Source: an uncultured Desulfobacter sp. (GTDB taxonomy: Bacteria; Desulfobacterota; Desulfobacteria; Desulfobacterales; Desulfobacteraceae). Taken from it: a stretch of DNA of 64,000 bases. The notes under the pieces are model-generated. The model was not told the origin of the DNA and did not search any database. It worked only from the letters and a program-made list of their open reading frames with translations. Location of the stretch: NCBI RefSeq assembly GCF_963664415.1, contig NZ_OY761445.1:2754501-2818500 (forward strand), given 5' to 3'. Of this stretch, positions 43,854 to 52,735 are shown in pieces; the stretch's first letter is position 1; the number at the start of each line of letters is the position of its first letter. Position numbers and translations under genes: made by a program.

Positions 43854-45665
43854 ATGTTTTTACCCACCACCCGCAAAGAACTTGACGACCGGGGCATTGA
43901 ACGGCTTGATGTAATTCTTGTCACCGGCGACACATACATTGACTCCCCGTTCATGGGGGCCAGCCTGATCGGCCGGGTCCTGGAATCAAAGGGATTTAAC
44001 GTGGGCATCATTGCCCAGCCGAACACGGACAGCGCCCAGGACATCTCCCGGTTAGGCGAACCCCGGCTCTTTTGGGGCATCACCGGTGGTGCTGTGGATT
44101 CCATGGTGGCCAACTACACGGCATCAAAAAAAAGACGCAAGCAGGATGACTACACACCCGGCGGAGAAAACACACAGCGGCCGGACCGTGCGGTCATTGT
44201 ATACACCAATCTTGTGCGGCGCTTTTTCAAACCCACCGTCCCCATTGTGTTAGGCGGCATTGAAGCAAGCCTTCGGCGCATTGCCCACTATGATTTCTGG
44301 TCCAATAAAATTCGACGATCTATTTTGTTTGATGCCAAGGCAGATTATCTTTTATTCGGCATGGCCCATCATAGTATCGTGGAACTTGCCAGGGCCTTAG
44401 AGACTAAACAGAACACCGACAAAACGCTGAAAACGGACAAAAAGCCCCAAGACCCTGTTACACAGATTGCCGGTCTGGGATATATCGCTAAAACACCCAA
44501 AGGTATAGAACTGCCAGCCTATGAGGCAGTAATTAGGGACAAAAACCTTTATATCCAAAGTTTTAAAACATTTTACGACAATACAGACCCCAAGCTTGCC
44601 CAGCCCCTGAGCCAGGCCCATGCAGACCGGTTTCTTGTTTTAAATCCCCCGGCACCATTCAGTTCCACCCAAGAGATGGACGAGATTCATGATCTGAATT
44701 TTCAACGAAATGTTCACCCCTATTACCGGGCTTTAGGCCATGTCCGAGCCATGGACACCATCCGGTTTTCCATTCCCACCCATTACGGCTGTTATGGAGA
44801 GTGTAATTTCTGCGCCATCACCGTTCACCAAGGACGGACGGTAAGATGGCGCAGCAAAAACTCCATCATTGCCGAGGCAAAAAAAATGGCCAGGGACAAA
44901 GATTTCAAAGGCTATATCTTTGACTTAGGCGGTCCCACCGCCAACATGTACGGATATGAATGTGAAAAAAAACTAAAGAAAGGCGCCTGTACCCATAGAC
45001 GATGTCTATTCCCAACCCCATGCCCATCCCTTTCACCGGACCATGGTCCCCAGATGAATTTGCTCAAAGAAATCGGTCGTCTGGCAGGAGTCAAAAAGGT
45101 ATTTCTCAACTCAGGCATCCGCCATGACCTGATCCTCATGGATAAACAAAAAGGCCAGGCATACTTAAAACAGGTCGTTGCCGACCATGTCTCCGGCCAG
45201 ATGAAGCTGGCACCGGAACATTGTGCGCCCGGTGTGCTTGCACTTATGGGAAAACCGGACATAGAGAGTCTTGTTGCGTTCAAACACCGGTTTGACCGCA
45301 TCTGCAACACACTGAATAAAAAACAATACCTGACCTATTACCTGATCGCGGCCCACCCCGGATGCACCATTAAAGAAATGAATGAGTTGAAGGATTTCAC
45401 CCGGAACGAGCTTCACATCACACCTGAACAAGTCCAGATCTTTACCCCCACGCCATCCACCTTTTCCACGCTGATGTATTATACCGGCATGGACCCATTT
45501 GCCATGGTTCCCGTGTCTGTGGAAAAAGACCTCCGGGCCAAGGAAAAACAAAAACAGATTATCACCCGAAAAGCAGAACGCCGGCACCAAACCCAGCCAC
45601 GGCAAAAACAGCATCAGGGTAAATTTTCCAGACAAGGCAAAAAGCACAGCAAAAGAAAAAAGTAA
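43854..45665 (+). CDS. YgiQ-family radical SAM protein
   Basis: 603 residues. The N-terminal UPF0313 region begins with an ERLDVILVTGDTYIDSPF segment. The radical-SAM iron-sulfur motif CxxxCxxC appears as GCYGECNFCAI near residue 315. The middle has DLGGPTANMYGYEC and the C-terminal part has an AHPGCTIKEMNEL segment. The tail is rich in Lys/Gln/His, as is common for this family. YgiQ proteins bind a 4Fe-4S cluster and SAM; their reaction is not established. The short gap to the MFS gene suggests co-transcription rather than a shared role. Confidence 0.93.
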   Translation: MFLPTTRKELDDRGIERLDVILVTGDTYIDSPFMGASLIGRVLESKGFNVGIIAQPNTDSAQDISRLGEPRLFWGITGGAVDSMVANYTASKKRRKQDDYTPGGENTQRPDRAVIVYTNLVRRFFKPTVPIVLGGIEASLRRIAHYDFWSNKIRRSILFDAKADYLLFGMAHHSIVELARALETKQNTDKTLKTDKKPQDPVTQIAGLGYIAKTPKGIELPAYEAVIRDKNLYIQSFKTFYDNTDPKLAQPLSQAHADRFLVLNPPAPFSSTQEMDEIHDLNFQRNVHPYYRALGHVRAMDTIRFSIPTHYGCYGECNFCAITVHQGRTVRWRSKNSIIAEAKKMARDKDFKGYIFDLGGPTANMYGYECEKKLKKGACTHRRCLFPTPCPSLSPDHGPQMNLLKEIGRLAGVKKVFLNSGIRHDLILMDKQKGQAYLKQVVADHVSGQMKLAPEHCAPGVLALMGKPDIESLVAFKHRFDRICNTLNKKQYLTYYLIAAHPGCTIKEMNELKDFTRNELHITPEQVQIFTPTPSTFSTLMYYTGMDPFAMVPVSVEKDLRAKEKQKQIITRKAERRHQTQPRQKQHQGKFSRQGKKHSKRKK

Positions 45666-45778
45666 CAGGCTTCTAAATCCCTGAATGGACCTGGCCTTGT
45701 AATCGGCAAAATTTACGGGTTTCGGTCGGGCACTACTTATAATTTGACACTGAACCCGCAAAATGATTTAACACGCAT

Positions 45779-46552
45779 ATGCGAAAAAAAACCACCACAG
45801 CCCCTCAGACTGAAAATAAAATGGCATCCATTTTCAAAAAGGCAAAACAAAGCCGGGTGTTCCAGGATGTTGTTGAGCAAATTGAAGACGCGATTTTAAA
45901 CGGTCGGCTTGAACCCGGTACCCGGTTGCCTGCGGAACGTGAACTTAAAGAGATGTTTAACACCAGCCGGGGCACCCTGCGGGAAGCCCTGCGTGTTCTG
46001 GAACAAAAAGGCCTGATCCGCATAAAGCTTGGCGTTGCCGGCGGTGCCTATGTGAAACAGATTGATGCTGAACCTGTGATGCAGTCCCTTGCCTTGCTGA
46101 TCCGATCTGGCAAGGTGTCTCCGGATCACCTGGCCGAATTCAGGATCAAGATTGAAGGCGCCATTGTGGAACTGGCTGCCCAGCGGGCCACGCCCGGGGA
46201 TATTGAAACAATGGAAGATCTTTATGAACAGGCCCGGCAGCATTATGAAAACGGGGACTGGGAAAGTTTTTTAAAAACCGATGAAGCCATGCATGCCTAT
46301 ATCGGCACCATGTCCGGCAATCCCGTATTCCAGCTTCTCCAGCAGAGCATACACACCAATATCCATGAATACTATGGCTATTACCTGCCCATGAACAAAG
46401 AGAGCACCCTTGAAAATCTCAACGATTTCAAAAAAATCATTGCCGCCCTTAAATCGGGGAATGGAAGGGATGCCGCAGACCTGATCATGGATCATGTGGC
46501 CCGGTTCAACAAAAAAATGACCCGAAAAGTAGATTCTCACCCACTGCCGTAA
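45779..46552 (+). CDS. FadR/GntR-family transcriptional regulator
   Basis: 257 residues. A winged-helix DNA-binding domain occupies about 30-95, with the GntR pattern IEDAILNGRLEPGTRLPAER followed by TSRGTLREALRVLEQKGLIR. The all-helical FCD effector domain occupies about 110-245, with FRIKIEGAIVELAAQRATP and FHIYIG-like KTDEAMHAYIGTMSGNP, which provide the metal/ligand-binding His and Asp positions. Such proteins repress catabolic genes for organic acids or amino acids. The effector and targets are unknown. The start could also be the in-frame Met at residue 15. Confidence 0.9.
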   Translation: MRKKTTTAPQTENKMASIFKKAKQSRVFQDVVEQIEDAILNGRLEPGTRLPAERELKEMFNTSRGTLREALRVLEQKGLIRIKLGVAGGAYVKQIDAEPVMQSLALLIRSGKVSPDHLAEFRIKIEGAIVELAAQRATPGDIETMEDLYEQARQHYENGDWESFLKTDEAMHAYIGTMSGNPVFQLLQQSIHTNIHEYYGYYLPMNKESTLENLNDFKKIIAALKSGNGRDAADLIMDHVARFNKKMTRKVDSHPLP

Positions 46553-46570
46553 CCCCTTTTAAAAAACCGG

Positions 46571-47902
46571 TCACCCGGGCGTACCCTGTGCAGTTGTCTT
46601 TTGTGCCCAAATCCTGCCTGCGGCCAAATAAATGATCACAAACGCCAGGATAAGATATCCAAACATATGAACATTTTTAGTTTTCAAAATATAGGCTAAA
46701 ATCACAATAATACTAGCGGAAATCAGAAAAAAAATAGGTCTGGGGATTTGTTTAAGAATCACCCTACCCAAATGAGCAAACCGGATATTGCTGACCATCA
46801 AGGCCGTAGACACCGCAGTGAAAAACCAGAGCAATACAGGCCCGGTTATAAGGGATATACCCAAAACAATCAGAGCACCGGCAGGACTAGGGAATCCGTT
46901 AAAAATTCCGGTTGGCAAGTCTGTGCGCCCCTTGTCCCGGGTAACAAACCGCACCAGACGATAGGCCACACCCACCACGTAAATCACGGCAAAAAACGGA
47001 GCAAAGGTGCCGCCTCGAACGATTATCATATAGGCCGGAGCCAGACCGAAGCTGACAAAATCAGCGATATCGTCCAGCCATGGACCGTACTTGGTTCCCC
47101 CGTGTTTAAGGGCCATGCGCCCGTCAAACAAATCAAAAAGCTGACCCATGATGATCACACAGATAGCCCAGGCATAACAGTGATGATAGGTTAAAATCAG
47201 GCTGGTAACACCGCACATGAAATTGAGCATGGACAAAATATCGGCATAAAGCCGGTTGGGCACAAACTTAAAAATCATGGATGCCGCAGAAAGAAGAATG
47301 CAGAAGGCCAACACCCCGTTACCGATGTTCAGCATACCAGGAGTAGCATGCAACAATGCACACAGAATCACCAGGGCAAAACAGATAATAGCCTTGATTT
47401 TCCCAAAGTTATTAGCCGCCCCGGACACATTGAGCCAGGCCAGCATCCTGCGGGCAAAAAATTGGCCGACCAACTCAATTGCCACAAGAACCCAGATCAA
47501 GTTAGGGGAAAGGATCGTCATACCGGTTACGGAATCCGTGGTATAGGCAAATCCGACCAAGGGTGGCAGATAGGTGAGTTTGTCGCACATGGGGTCCAGC
47601 CACTCTCCCCACCGAGACACCAAATTGCACCCCCGGGCAACAACCCCGTCGATCCCATCAAGAATCGCAGCAAAGGTAAAAATAAAAATGGACAAAGATT
47701 GATAGGGCGAATAAAAATAGAGAACGAACCCCAAAAAAGCAAAACCTGTGCGCCAGTAGCAGATGGAGTTGGGATGCATCAGCCACAAATGAGATTCAAC
47801 AAACTGCCGGACAGATGCCTTTTTCTTCAAGATGTGTGAGAACCAGAAAAAAAACAGGGCCCCCAAGGCACCGGATGCCGTAATTACCAAAATTCGTTCC
47901 AT
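46571..47902 (-). CDS. Tandem CDP-alcohol phosphatidyltransferase (two fused catalytic domains)
   Basis: 443 residues, strongly hydrophobic with about twelve membrane spans. The CDP-alcohol transferase signature DGxxAR(x8)Gx3Dx3D occurs twice. The first copy is ILDGIDGVVARGC with GEWLDPMCDK near residue 85. The second is DLFDGRMALKHGG with GPWLDDIADF near 260, where Leu replaces the usual Arg. These enzymes transfer a phosphatidyl group from CDP-diacylglycerol to an alcohol, for example serine or glycerol phosphate. A fusion of two such domains is uncommon and could make two head groups or have one degenerate site. It converges with the FadR gene. Confidence 0.88.
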   Translation of the reverse strand: MERILVITASGALGALFFFWFSHILKKKASVRQFVESHLWLMHPNSICYWRTGFAFLGFVLYFYSPYQSLSIFIFTFAAILDGIDGVVARGCNLVSRWGEWLDPMCDKLTYLPPLVGFAYTTDSVTGMTILSPNLIWVLVAIELVGQFFARRMLAWLNVSGAANNFGKIKAIICFALVILCALLHATPGMLNIGNGVLAFCILLSAASMIFKFVPNRLYADILSMLNFMCGVTSLILTYHHCYAWAICVIIMGQLFDLFDGRMALKHGGTKYGPWLDDIADFVSFGLAPAYMIIVRGGTFAPFFAVIYVVGVAYRLVRFVTRDKGRTDLPTGIFNGFPSPAGALIVLGISLITGPVLLWFFTAVSTALMVSNIRFAHLGRVILKQIPRPIFFLISASIIVILAYILKTKNVHMFGYLILAFVIIYLAAGRIWAQKTTAQGTPG

Positions 47903-48137
47903 GATTCGGCCTTAATATCGGTTAAAAATTGAGTGTGAGGTATCATTGCGGTGCAATTTATCATCTTCACCCTGTCCTGGGAATAAAAAATACGGTTACG
48001 CGTCAATAAAATCCGTTGAAGATACGCCTTGGGAATAGCCTTATCCACTCGTTCATCAGGGCTGCAGTATTGTCTTTTACCTGTTGGCTTTTACAAAATA
48101 TTAATGATACCATAAAGGCCTTGAAAAGGAGCCGATC

Positions 48138-48779
48138 ATGTCAGATATACGAAAGGGCAGGCAGAAGTATTATAATATTTTCTCGCATTTTTATGACCTG
48201 TTTATAAAAATGCATTCCCATAATCATGGAGAAGAGACGCGCAAATTTCTTGTGAATTCCGCCAAGTTGGGGGAAAAAAATCATCCCAGGGTATTGGATA
48301 TATGTTGCGGGACCGGGTCGGTCGCGCTTGCGTTTACCCAAAAGCATCCAAACGTTCAATCCATCGGCTATGATTTTGCTGTAGGGATGCTGCACAAGGC
48401 AAAACAAAAGGACACATCCGGTCGAACCCAATTCATTAGCGGAGACGCAGCAAGGTTATCATTTGCGGATAACAGTTTTGATGTTGTCTGCTGTTCCCAT
48501 GCCCTGTATGAATTGAAAAATGAAGTGAGAACAGCGGCGCTTTTAGAAATGAAACGGGTGGTAAAACCGTATGGTTTGGTCTTGATTATGGAACATGAAG
48601 TGCCGCGCAAACGGCTTATTAAAATTTTGTTTTACATACGCATGATGTCCATGGGCCCCAAAGATGCCCGGGAGTTTGTAAAACAAGGCACGTTACCGTT
48701 CCAAAAAATCTTTGCCGACGTCACCCTGTCCCATTCCCAATCAGGAAAAAGTAAACTAATCACTTGCAGTAAAACTTGA
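48138..48779 (+). CDS. UbiE/phospholipid-type SAM methyltransferase
   Basis: 213 residues. Motif I VLDICCGTGSVALAF near residue 53, acidic loop SIGYDFAVGMLHKAK, motif II GDAARLSFADNSFDVVCC and motif IV RVVKPYGLVLIMEHEV are all present, so this is a class I methyltransferase. The N-terminal YYNIFSHFYDLF segment resembles UbiE/MenG and PmtA enzymes. The divergent neighbour is a CDP-alcohol phosphatidyltransferase, which makes a lipid substrate plausible but unproven. GGAGCC before the ATG supports the start. Confidence 0.85.
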   Translation: MSDIRKGRQKYYNIFSHFYDLFIKMHSHNHGEETRKFLVNSAKLGEKNHPRVLDICCGTGSVALAFTQKHPNVQSIGYDFAVGMLHKAKQKDTSGRTQFISGDAARLSFADNSFDVVCCSHALYELKNEVRTAALLEMKRVVKPYGLVLIMEHEVPRKRLIKILFYIRMMSMGPKDAREFVKQGTLPFQKIFADVTLSHSQSGKSKLITCSKT

Positions 48780-48849
48780 GGTATGCCGTTTGGCGCTATT
48801 TTGTTGTGGGCTGAGCATGGTGTTTATGCACCAGGCCGGCCCATGGCTG

Positions 48850-50774
48850 CTATATGGACCGGCCGGCTTCTTCAGCTTCGGCAATACAGAACATCAGATG
48901 TCTGGGTGTTTTGGCATCCCCAATCACATGGAATTTTGCCCGGCTCTGTTTTTCCAGATGTTTCGCATCCCTGACAGGCTGATGTTTTTCCGAAATGACA
49001 ACCGTGTCAAACCCCTCAAGGGTTAAAGGCTCTCCCTTGGATGTAAAAATTACACCGGCATCGGTAAAGGCCTTAACCGCCACCATCTTGTATAAAATGA
49101 CACCGCAGGCCGTCAGGCGCTCCCGCAAATAATACCGGTCATTTGAGGACATCTCTTCGGCAAAACTCTTTTTACGGTTCAGGACCACCACCTCTTTTCC
49201 CATATCTCCCAGTTTATGGGCCGTAATCAGCCCGGTGAACCCGCCACCGAGCACAATCACCTTGTCTCCGGCAGCCTGGGCATCTGTGAATACATCCACA
49301 CTGGTGACAAGTTTCATTTTGCTTTTAAACAATCCCTTGATCACAGGCATATCCGGCATCGAGCCCGTGCCAGAATCACATGATCAGGGTCAAAGGCGGT
49401 CAATACGTCTGCCGACAAAGGTGTATTATAATCCACGGCCACACCAAGACGCTCAAGCTCATTTCGAAAAAAGCGTAAAATATCACCCAGCTCTCCTCTG
49501 CCGGGGGCCGTCGCTGCCAGGGCCAGAAGCCCGCCCTGATCCGAATCTTTTTCTAATATTTTCACCTGATGCCCTTTTTGGGCAAACATCCTGGCCGCAG
49601 CAAGTCCGGAAGGCCCGGCGCCTGCCACAAGGATTTTCTGAATCTTTTCCGGCGCTTTTTCTTCGGCCAGTTTAAACTCCCGGCCCACATCCGGGTTAAC
49701 CACACAAGACCCAGGCTCTTTGGCCAGCACAGCATGAATACACCCCAGGCAACACCCCACACAGGGCCGGATAAGGGAGGCATTACCGGATTTGGCCTTG
49801 TTCGGATATTCCGGATCTGCAATAATCGAGCGCCCCAATGCCACCATATCTGCTTTGCCGTCTCTGATGGCGGCATTGGCCATCTCAGGATCCTTGATCC
49901 GCCCGACAGTGATCACGGGCACATTAACCACCTGCTTGACTGCTTCGGCCATATGGATAAAGCACCCCTGGGGCGTATACATGGACGGAATGGTCAACTC
50001 CGTGGACCCGTAAACACCACCGGACACATGAATATACGCCGCCCCGGCCTGCTCCAAGAGCGGTGCAATACGCAGGGTATCTTTAAGCTCCCACCCATTT
50101 TCGATATAATCGTTGCCATTGATGCGGATCCCCACAGGATAGTCCGCGCCGGCAGTTTTCTTTACTGCGTCAATCACCTCAAATAAGAACCGGGTACGAT
50201 TCTCAAAACTTCCGCCGTACTCATCTGTCCGGATATTGGAATTAGGTGCCAGGAACTGGTTGATCAGGTAGCCGTGTGCCCCGTGCAGTTCAATGAAATC
50301 AAAACCAGCCTCCCGGCAACGCCGGGCCGCCTGACCAAAACAGTCGGCAAGGTTTTTTATCTCTTCGATTTCCAGAGCACGCACTTGCCCTTTAACCACC
50401 GCAGGCGCAGGAATCGCAGAGGGCGCCACTTTTTCTTCCAGATAGGACTGGCGGCCGCCGTGCAGTAGCTGAACCCCAAAACAGACATCATATTCTTTAA
50501 TCCGATTCACCATTCTTTTTAACGCCGGGATACATGAATCTTCATACATCTGGGGAAGATCAGGCAGTTCCTGACCGCTGGGATGAATCCCGCCGCCGCC
50601 CACAAGCATCATGCCGACACCGCCCTTGGCCCGGGCCGCAAAGTATTCGGTAAGCTGGTCCGTGACATGGCAATTTTCATCCACACCGAAATTAATACTC
50701 ATGGCCGACATAAGCAGCCGATTCTTCACTTCCATGTGTTGGATCCGGATGGGACTGAAAAGATCTGACAGCAT
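48850..50774 (-). pseudogene. Old-Yellow-Enzyme/2,4-dienoyl-CoA reductase-type flavoprotein, one-base frameshift
   Basis: Restoring one base near 49368 joins two frames into a ~641-residue protein of normal length. The ATG at 50774 follows AGGAG; a GTG at 50780 is too close to that site. The N-terminal FMN barrel holds ELHGAHGYLINQFLAPNSNI and NVPVITVGRIKDPEMANAA. The 4Fe-4S cysteines lie in CVGCCLGCIHAVLA. Then come an FAD motif (KILVAGAGPSGLAAARMFAQ) and, past the break, an NAD(P) motif (VIVLGGGFTGLITAHKLGD). Such enzymes reduce enoyl or dienoyl thioesters, enoates or amine-containing compounds. At the break GTGCC reads where GTTGCC would keep the frame, so a lost T on the plus strand is enough. 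It may be a real pseudogene or a sequencing error. Confidence 0.88.
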
Positions 50775-50869
50775 AAGCACACTCCTACATTAAGGCGGTT
50801 AAAATATGGCCTTATTTAATGTCAAACATTCAGGTTCAAAACAAGAAATTTTATATCGAAATAAATTAT

Positions 50870-50898
50870 AAAACCAAGGTCAAGATAGAAGACCTTGG
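50870..50898 (-). terminator. Rho-independent terminator after the lipoprotein gene
   Basis: On the minus strand CCAAGGTC (50898-50891) pairs with GACCTTGG (50881-50874) around a 9-nt loop and is followed by TTTTATAATTT. It lies about 50 bp after the lipoprotein stop. Confidence 0.75.
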
Positions 50899-50945
50899 AA
50901 AAAAACCCACACAGGCCTCACCACCACAGGCACAGGCGGTCTCAA

Positions 50946-51305
50946 CTAATGGGCTAATTTAATTTTTACAATTTCGCCTTTTTGGTTTACATAGGCCACC
51001 CCTTGACCAAGGGGTTTTCCGGAAGCGGTTTCAACGATGACGATTTTCTTTTCATCCAACACGTTCGTTGATAATTTTTCTTTAGGCACAACCTTTTGTG
51101 ACCCATCTTTGGACACAGAATCAATGTTTTGATTTGATGGCCCTGTTGTTCCTTTGTTATTCCCTGTTTCATCGGCCAGCTGGTAGCGCATCTTATTTCT
51201 ATCAGCAATGAGCTTGCCGACGCCGGAATAATTATCATCCTCGCCCTCACAAGACGACAATACAGCCATTAGAAAAACCAAAAAAGAAATCAGAAATAAA
51301 CGCAT
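50946..51305 (-). CDS. Small lipoprotein of unknown function
   Basis: 119 residues. A signal peptide ends in a lipobox (FLMAVLSSCEG) with the acylated Cys at residue 19. The mature part is polar, with a KLIADRNKMRYQLADETGN segment and a C-terminal beta-rich half (KKIVIVETASGKPLGQGVAY). No family recognised. It lies 48 bp after the STAS gene on the same strand, so the two may form a unit. Confidence 0.78.
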   Translation of the reverse strand: MRLFLISFLVFLMAVLSSCEGEDDNYSGVGKLIADRNKMRYQLADETGNNKGTTGPSNQNIDSVSKDGSQKVVPKEKLSTNVLDEKKIVIVETASGKPLGQGVAYVNQKGEIVKIKLAH

Positions 51306-51353
51306 TTCACTATCCTAACATTTGGGCCGAATTGAAGAGCAGATTTAATCCTA

Positions 51354-51659
51354 TTAGGCCTCTTCCACGGTAAAACGGCGGTTCAGCCTCATGGTTGAAA
51401 ACAGGCCGTAAATATCATGTGCAACATTGATGACCTTTAACTGACGATTGACCTGGCTCAGCGAATTATAAACGGCAATAATCACGCCAATACCAACTGA
51501 ATCCACCATACTCACACCCTCAAGATCAATAACCAAGGTACCCTCAGAAGAATCGACAGCGGAAAGCAGTTCCCCCTTAAACGCTTCAGCCATAGACGCA
51601 ACCACATCTTCACCGGGCTTTATCGTAATCTGGTCCGCACTCGTGACTATTTCACTCAT
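51354..51659 (-). CDS. STAS-domain anti-sigma-factor antagonist-like protein
   Basis: 101 residues forming a single STAS domain. The motif LVIDLEGVSMVDSVGIGVII contains the Asp-Ser position that partner kinases phosphorylate in SpoIIAA-type proteins, although the usual following Ser is Val here. Such proteins switch anti-sigma kinases or phosphatases by partner binding. No kinase or sigma-factor gene is nearby. The downstream lipoprotein hints at an envelope-linked role, which is inference. Confidence 0.88.
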   Translation of the reverse strand: MSEIVTSADQITIKPGEDVVASMAEAFKGELLSAVDSSEGTLVIDLEGVSMVDSVGIGVIIAVYNSLSQVNRQLKVINVAHDIYGLFSTMRLNRRFTVEEA

Positions 51660-51785
51660 CTTTCTCTCCTTATTACAATGACGGGTTGAATTAAGTCTAT
51701 ATCTTAGACTAAAACCTGCTTTTGTTCAAATCCAAAAATCAACTTCAAAGTGAACATTGACAAAATAATCACTTTTATTTTCTCC

Positions 51786-51814
51786 TTGAATTTAAATTAA
51801 AAAGCACGTATATA
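51786..51814 (+). promoter_or_regulatory. Sigma-70-like promoter of the SRP RNA
   Basis: TTGAAT (51786-51791) and TATATA (51809-51814) are 17 bp apart, placing the start of transcription near 51821, just before the RNA. Confidence 0.6.
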
Positions 51815-51821
51815 GTGTAAC

Positions 51822-51994
51822 TTCTTCCCGGCTGGTCAAGTTGGGCGGATAATTCTGATCGGTCGCCTCGTAACAGAAGGCCATGAACCTCGTCAGGTCC
51901 GGAAGGAAGCAGCGATAAGTGATCCCTTCTGTGTCTTGGATCGATCCCGGTCACGCAATTATCCGCCCTATTTGATCAGTCGGGTTTTCTTTTT
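51822..51994 (+). ncRNA. ffs: Signal recognition particle RNA (4.5S-type)
   Basis: The universally conserved core is present: GTCAGGTCCGGAAGGAAGC near 51891-51911, the tetraloop and Ffh-binding domain. A closing helix pairs GGGCGGATAATT (51843-51854) with AATTATCCGCCC (51957-51968). Pairing continues outward: CCCGGCTGGTCAA (51827-51839) matches TTGATCAGTCGGG (51972-51984) with two G-T pairs, and a T run follows directly. The outer stem can therefore act as the terminator. The RNA targets ribosomes making membrane and exported proteins. Confidence 0.95.
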
Positions 51995-52106
51995 TACCTT
52001 CCTTTTATATCTTGACATGCTTTCAAACAGACTTATTTTTCAGCCATAATTTATCATTTAATTAATTTTTAAACACTTAAATATTAGGGATTTTGGAGCA
52101 AACACA

Positions 52107-52712
52107 TTGGTACTCAAAGAGAATAAAAAACAAGCTGACGGGAAAGAGGAAAAAACTGATATCCCGGACACTCCTGAGGCAGACGAGCAAAAAAATTCCG
52201 ATGAGGGAAACGACCCGGCAACCAAGGATGATGACGAAGGGCTTGAAGATCAGTTAAATGCGCAAAAAGACAAAGTACTCAGATTATCTGCAGAATTTGA
52301 AAATTTCAAAAAGCGAAAACAAAGAGAAATTGATGAATTCAAAAAGTTTGCCAATGAAACTATTTTCAGACAGCTTCTTTCAGTCGTGGATAATCTTGAG
52401 CGTGCAATCGATTCAGCAACGGATGCCGTGGACGAAACCAGCCTGCTTGAAGGCGTAAAATTGACGCACAAAGAGATGCTCAAGCTGTTTGAATCCTTCA
52501 ACGTGACGCTGGTTGAGGCAGAAAATCAGCCCTTTGACCCCAACTTCCATCAGGCCGTCACCCATGCACAGAATAATGATGTGCCGGACAATACTGTCAC
52601 AAATGTCCTGCAAAAAGGATATCTCCTTCATGACAGACTGCTCAGACCAGCCATGGTAGTTGTCTCAAAAAAAGTTGAGAATCAGACTCAAGAAAAAACT
52701 CAGGAAGACTAA
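52107..52712 (+). CDS. grpE: Nucleotide exchange factor GrpE
   Basis: 201 residues with a TTG start; GGAG lies 8 nt before it and no better ATG is nearby. An acidic, low-complexity N-terminus (about 1-45) precedes a coiled coil (about 46-110, with LRLSAEFENFKKRKQREIDE) and the beta domain with QPFDPNFHQAVTH and VLQKGYLLHDRLLRPAMVVV. It releases ADP from DnaK. The gene is 23 bp before dnaK; no hrcA or dnaJ lies beside them. Confidence 0.94.
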   Translation: MVLKENKKQADGKEEKTDIPDTPEADEQKNSDEGNDPATKDDDEGLEDQLNAQKDKVLRLSAEFENFKKRKQREIDEFKKFANETIFRQLLSVVDNLERAIDSATDAVDETSLLEGVKLTHKEMLKLFESFNVTLVEAENQPFDPNFHQAVTHAQNNDVPDNTVTNVLQKGYLLHDRLLRPAMVVVSKKVENQTQEKTQED

Positions 52713-52735
52713 AGATATTTTCGAAAGGAATTGTT

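Noticed and set aside
43607..44113. Minus-strand 168-codon frame across the MFS/YgiQ junction
   Set aside because: It spans two well-supported plus-strand genes and reads as a shadow.
48850..49359. A separate NAD(P)-binding protein gene
   Set aside because: It is the missing C-terminal part of the flavoprotein; one base joins the frames.
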